Shown here one piece after another: positions 6,632-8,501 of a stretch of DNA of 8,501 nucleotides (positions are counted from its first letter, which is position 1; each line of letters opens with the position of its first letter). A model generated the notes under the pieces. That model ran no database searches and had not been told where the DNA came from. It saw only the letters and a program-made list of their open reading frames with translations. Location of the stretch: positions 4,190 through 12,690 of the forward strand of contig CADEDU010000087.1 in the NCBI GenBank assembly GCA_902826155.1. Direction: 5' to 3'. The DNA is from an uncultured beta proteobacterium (GTDB taxonomy: Bacteria > Pseudomonadota > Gammaproteobacteria > Burkholderiales > SG8-39). Both the position numbers and the translations under genes were made by a program.

Positions 6632-7269
6632 GAACGCGCATCAAGATCTGCGGAATCACCTCGCTTGAGGACGCACTGGCCGCAACCGAGGCCGGTGCCG
6701 ATGCGCTCGGCTTCGTGTTCTATCCGCCCAGTCCCCGCTACGTGACGCCCGAACGCGCCGCGAGCATTTGCGCATCGCTGCCGCCGTTCATCGCGCGCGT
6801 GGCGGTGTTCGCCAATCCGACGCAGGAGCAGGTCGAGCAGGTGCTGCGCGCAGGCGGCATCGACACGCTGCAGTTTCACGGCGACGAGTCGCGCGCGTTC
6901 TGCGAGGGTTTCGCGCGTGCGTACCTCAAGACCGCGCGGGTGAGGCCGGAACTCGATTTGTTAAACTATCTGCACCCATATGCGAACGCGACGGGCTGGT
7001 TGCTCGACACCTATCGCGAAGATCTGTTCGGCGGCATCGGTGCCGCGTTCGACTGGAGCCTGATTCCCGCCAAGCTCGAGCGCCCCGTCATTCTGTCCGG
7101 AGGCCTGGAGCCCGAGAACGTCGCCGCGGCGATCGCGCGACTCAGGCCGTGGGGGGTGGATGTATCGAGCGGAGTCGAACTGGAGCGCGACGGCAAACTC
7201 TTGAAGGGTCGCAAAGACCCGCACAAGATCGCGCGCTTCATTGCAGAGGTGCGCGATGCGGATCGTTGA
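6622..7269 (+). CDS. trpF: Phosphoribosylanthranilate isomerase
   Basis: Amadori-type isomerisation of N-(5'-phosphoribosyl)anthranilate to the carboxyphenylamino-deoxyribulose phosphate in tryptophan synthesis; a single TIM barrel in the cytoplasm. The protein is 215 residues, usual for a free-standing TrpF. The general base is Cys10 in KICGIT and the general acid is Asp129 in [31 protein letters not shown] (157-162) and the phosphate-binding GVDVSSGVE (178-186) are all present. The start at ATG 6622 lies inside the last codons of truA (10-nt overlap). No clear Shine-Dalgarno sequence precedes it, so translation probably depends on ribosomes finishing truA. The 3' end overlaps trpB by 14 nt. 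Confidence 0.98.
   Translation: MALRTRIKICGITSLEDALAATEAGADALGFVFYPPSPRYVTPERAASICASLPPFIARVAVFANPTQEQVEQVLRAGGIDTLQFHGDESRAFCEGFARAYLKTARVRPELDLLNYLHPYANATGWLLDTYREDLFGGIGAAFDWSLIPAKLERPVILSGGLEPENVAAAIARLRPWGVDVSSGVELERDGKLLKGRKDPHKIARFIAEVRDADR
7246..7258 (+). promoter_or_regulatory. trpB ribosome binding site deciding the ATG start
   Basis: GAGGT (7246-7250, within AGAGGT) lies 5 nt before ATG 7256, inside the 3' end of trpF. This favours ATG 7256 over the in-frame TTG at 7241, which would place the ribosome binding site inside the gene and add five non-conserved residues. Confidence 0.8.
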
Positions 7270-8473
7270 GCAGCAACCCAATTACGGCCTTCCCGATCAA
7301 CGCGGGCATTTCGGTGAGTACGGCGGCATCTACGTCTCCGAGACGCTGATGCACGCGCTCGACGAGCTACGCCAGGCCTACGAGCGCTACAGTCAGGATC
7401 CCGAATTCATCGCCGAGTACAACGACGAGCTCAAGCATTTCGTCGGCCGGCCCAGTCCGATCTATCACGCCAAGCGCTGGTCGGAAGTGCTCGGTGGTGC
7501 GCAGATCTACCTCAAGCGCGAAGATCTGAACCACACCGGGGCGCACAAGATCAACAACACCATCGGCCAGGCGCTGCTCGCCCGCCGCATGGGCAAGCCG
7601 CGTGTCATCGCCGAAACCGGTGCCGGCCAGCACGGCGTGGCGGCCGCGACGGTGGCCGCGCGCTACGGCATGGAATGCATCGTGTACATGGGTTCCGAAG
7701 ACGTGAAGCGCCAGTCGGCGAACGTCTATCGCATGAAGCTGCTGGGCGCCACGGTCGTGCCGGTCGAGTCGGGTTCGAAAACGCTCAAGGATGCACTCAA
7801 CGAGGCGATGCGCGACTGGGTCACCAACGTCGCCAACACCTTCTACATCATCGGCACGGTGGCCGGACCGCATCCCTATCCGATGATGGTGCGTGATTTT
7901 CAGGCGGTGATCGGCAATGAATGCATCGTGCAGATGAAGGAAGAGCGAGGCCGGCAGCCCGATGCGGTGATCGCCTGCGTGGGCGGCGGCTCGAACGCGA
8001 TGGGAATCTTCTATCCCTACATCAGCCATGGCGCGGTGCGGTTGATCGGCGTCGAGGCCGCCGGATCGGGGATAGCAAGCGGCAAACACGCGGCGTCGCT
8101 CTGCGCCGGCCGACCCGGCGTGCTCCACGGCAATCGCACTTACCTGCTGCAGGACGAAAGCGGGCAGATCATCGATACCCACTCGATCTCGGCCGGCCTG
8201 GACTATCCCGGTGTCGGTCCGGAACATGCGTGGCTCAAGGACAAGGGGCGCGCCGAGTACGTGGCGATCGACGACGACGAGGCGCTCAAGGCATTTCACA
8301 CCTGCTGCCGGCTCGAGGGGATCATCCCCGCGCTCGAATCGAGCCACGCGCTCGCCTACGCCGCGAAGATCGCACCCACGATGTCGCGCGACAAGATCCT
8401 GCTGGTGAACCTCTCCGGACGCGGCGACAAGGATATGCACACCGTGGCCGAGCGTTCCGGCATCAAGTTCTGA
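7256..8473 (+). CDS. trpB: Tryptophan synthase beta chain
   Basis: Pyridoxal-phosphate enzyme that joins indole and serine to make tryptophan. It normally works as an alpha2-beta2 complex with TrpA, which supplies indole through an internal tunnel; cytoplasmic. The protein is 405 residues, typical for the TrpB1 type. The PLP lysine is Lys98 in [10 protein letters not shown], the catalytic glutamate is Glu120 in AETGAGQHG, and the phosphate-binding loop is GGGSNA (243-248). [23 protein letters not shown] and [11 protein letters not shown] complete the active site. The start codon overlaps trpF by 14 nt and has its own good Shine-Dalgarno sequence. truA, trpF and trpB form one compact block. 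The stop TGA at 8471-8473 is followed by only 28 nt of the window, with no visible gene start; trpA is the expected next gene, by knowledge of related genomes. Confidence 0.98.
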   Translation: MRIVEQQPNYGLPDQRGHFGEYGGIYVSETLMHALDELRQAYERYSQDPEFIAEYNDELKHFVGRPSPIYHAKRWSEVLGGAQIYLKREDLNHTGAHKINNTIGQALLARRMGKPRVIAETGAGQHGVAAATVAARYGMECIVYMGSEDVKRQSANVYRMKLLGATVVPVESGSKTLKDALNEAMRDWVTNVANTFYIIGTVAGPHPYPMMVRDFQAVIGNECIVQMKEERGRQPDAVIACVGGGSNAMGIFYPYISHGAVRLIGVEAAGSGIASGKHAASLCAGRPGVLHGNRTYLLQDESGQIIDTHSISAGLDYPGVGPEHAWLKDKGRAEYVAIDDDEALKAFHTCCRLEGIIPALESSHALAYAAKIAPTMSRDKILLVNLSGRGDKDMHTVAERSGIKF

Positions 8474-8501
8474 TCGAGGCCGCGCGCGTTGTCAGTTCCT
8501 A

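Noticed and set aside
7241..7255. TTG 7241 as the trpB start
   Set aside because: A good Shine-Dalgarno sequence (7246-7250) sits properly before ATG 7256, and the five added residues are not expected in the family.
7367..8440. A 357-codon minus-strand frame across trpB
   Set aside because: Antisense shadow of trpB, which has every catalytic motif on the + strand.
8474..8501. Start of trpA after trpB
   Set aside because: The 28 visible bases hold no ATG, GTG with ribosome binding site, or TrpA-like sequence, so nothing can be annotated.

Overview
This is a GC-rich window of ordinary bacterial chromosome. It carries seven protein-coding genes, all on the + strand: the 3' part of leuD, then leuB, asd, fimV, truA, trpF and trpB. 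Gene order (leuD-leuB-asd-fimV-truA-trpF-trpB) and protein sequences fit a betaproteobacterium best. Some gammaproteobacteria share part of this synteny, but having trpB directly after trpF, together with the LeuD and LeuB signatures, points to Betaproteobacteria. The genus cannot be fixed from the sequence alone. No mobile element, CRISPR array, tRNA or rRNA was found.

Layout. Positions 1-2921 hold amino-acid biosynthesis genes: leuD (cut at its 5' end by the window edge), leuB 11 nt later, and asd after a 60-nt spacer. A 169-nt intergenic region follows. It holds a strong hairpin without a U tract and then a good extended -10 sigma-70-type promoter about 35 nt before fimV. fimV (3091-5751) encodes an 886-residue FimV/HubP-type inner-membrane protein with a signal peptide, an N-terminal FimV domain, LysM, a coiled coil, a long Lys-x-Glu-Pro repeat, one transmembrane segment, and a cytoplasmic TPR and FimV C-terminal domain. 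An intrinsic terminator at 5787-5824 closes the fimV unit. truA, trpF and trpB then follow as a tightly packed block with 10-nt and 14-nt gene overlaps. The window ends 28 nt after trpB, where trpA would be expected.

How the genes work together. LeuD and LeuB carry out the isomerase and dehydrogenase steps of leucine synthesis. Asd makes aspartate semialdehyde for lysine/diaminopimelate, threonine and methionine. TrpF and TrpB act in the tryptophan pathway. TruA modifies the anticodon arm of many tRNAs, including leucine tRNAs. FimV is the outlier: a polar scaffold that binds peptidoglycan and is linked to type IV pili or polar organisation.

I see no new biological system here. The points most worth a second look are the internal architecture of FimV (a protein-level repeat with scrambled synonymous codons, a second hydrophobic stretch, repeated Asp-Leu motifs), the truA start with no Shine-Dalgarno sequence just 18 nt after a terminator, and a local change of codon use at the 3' end of asd.
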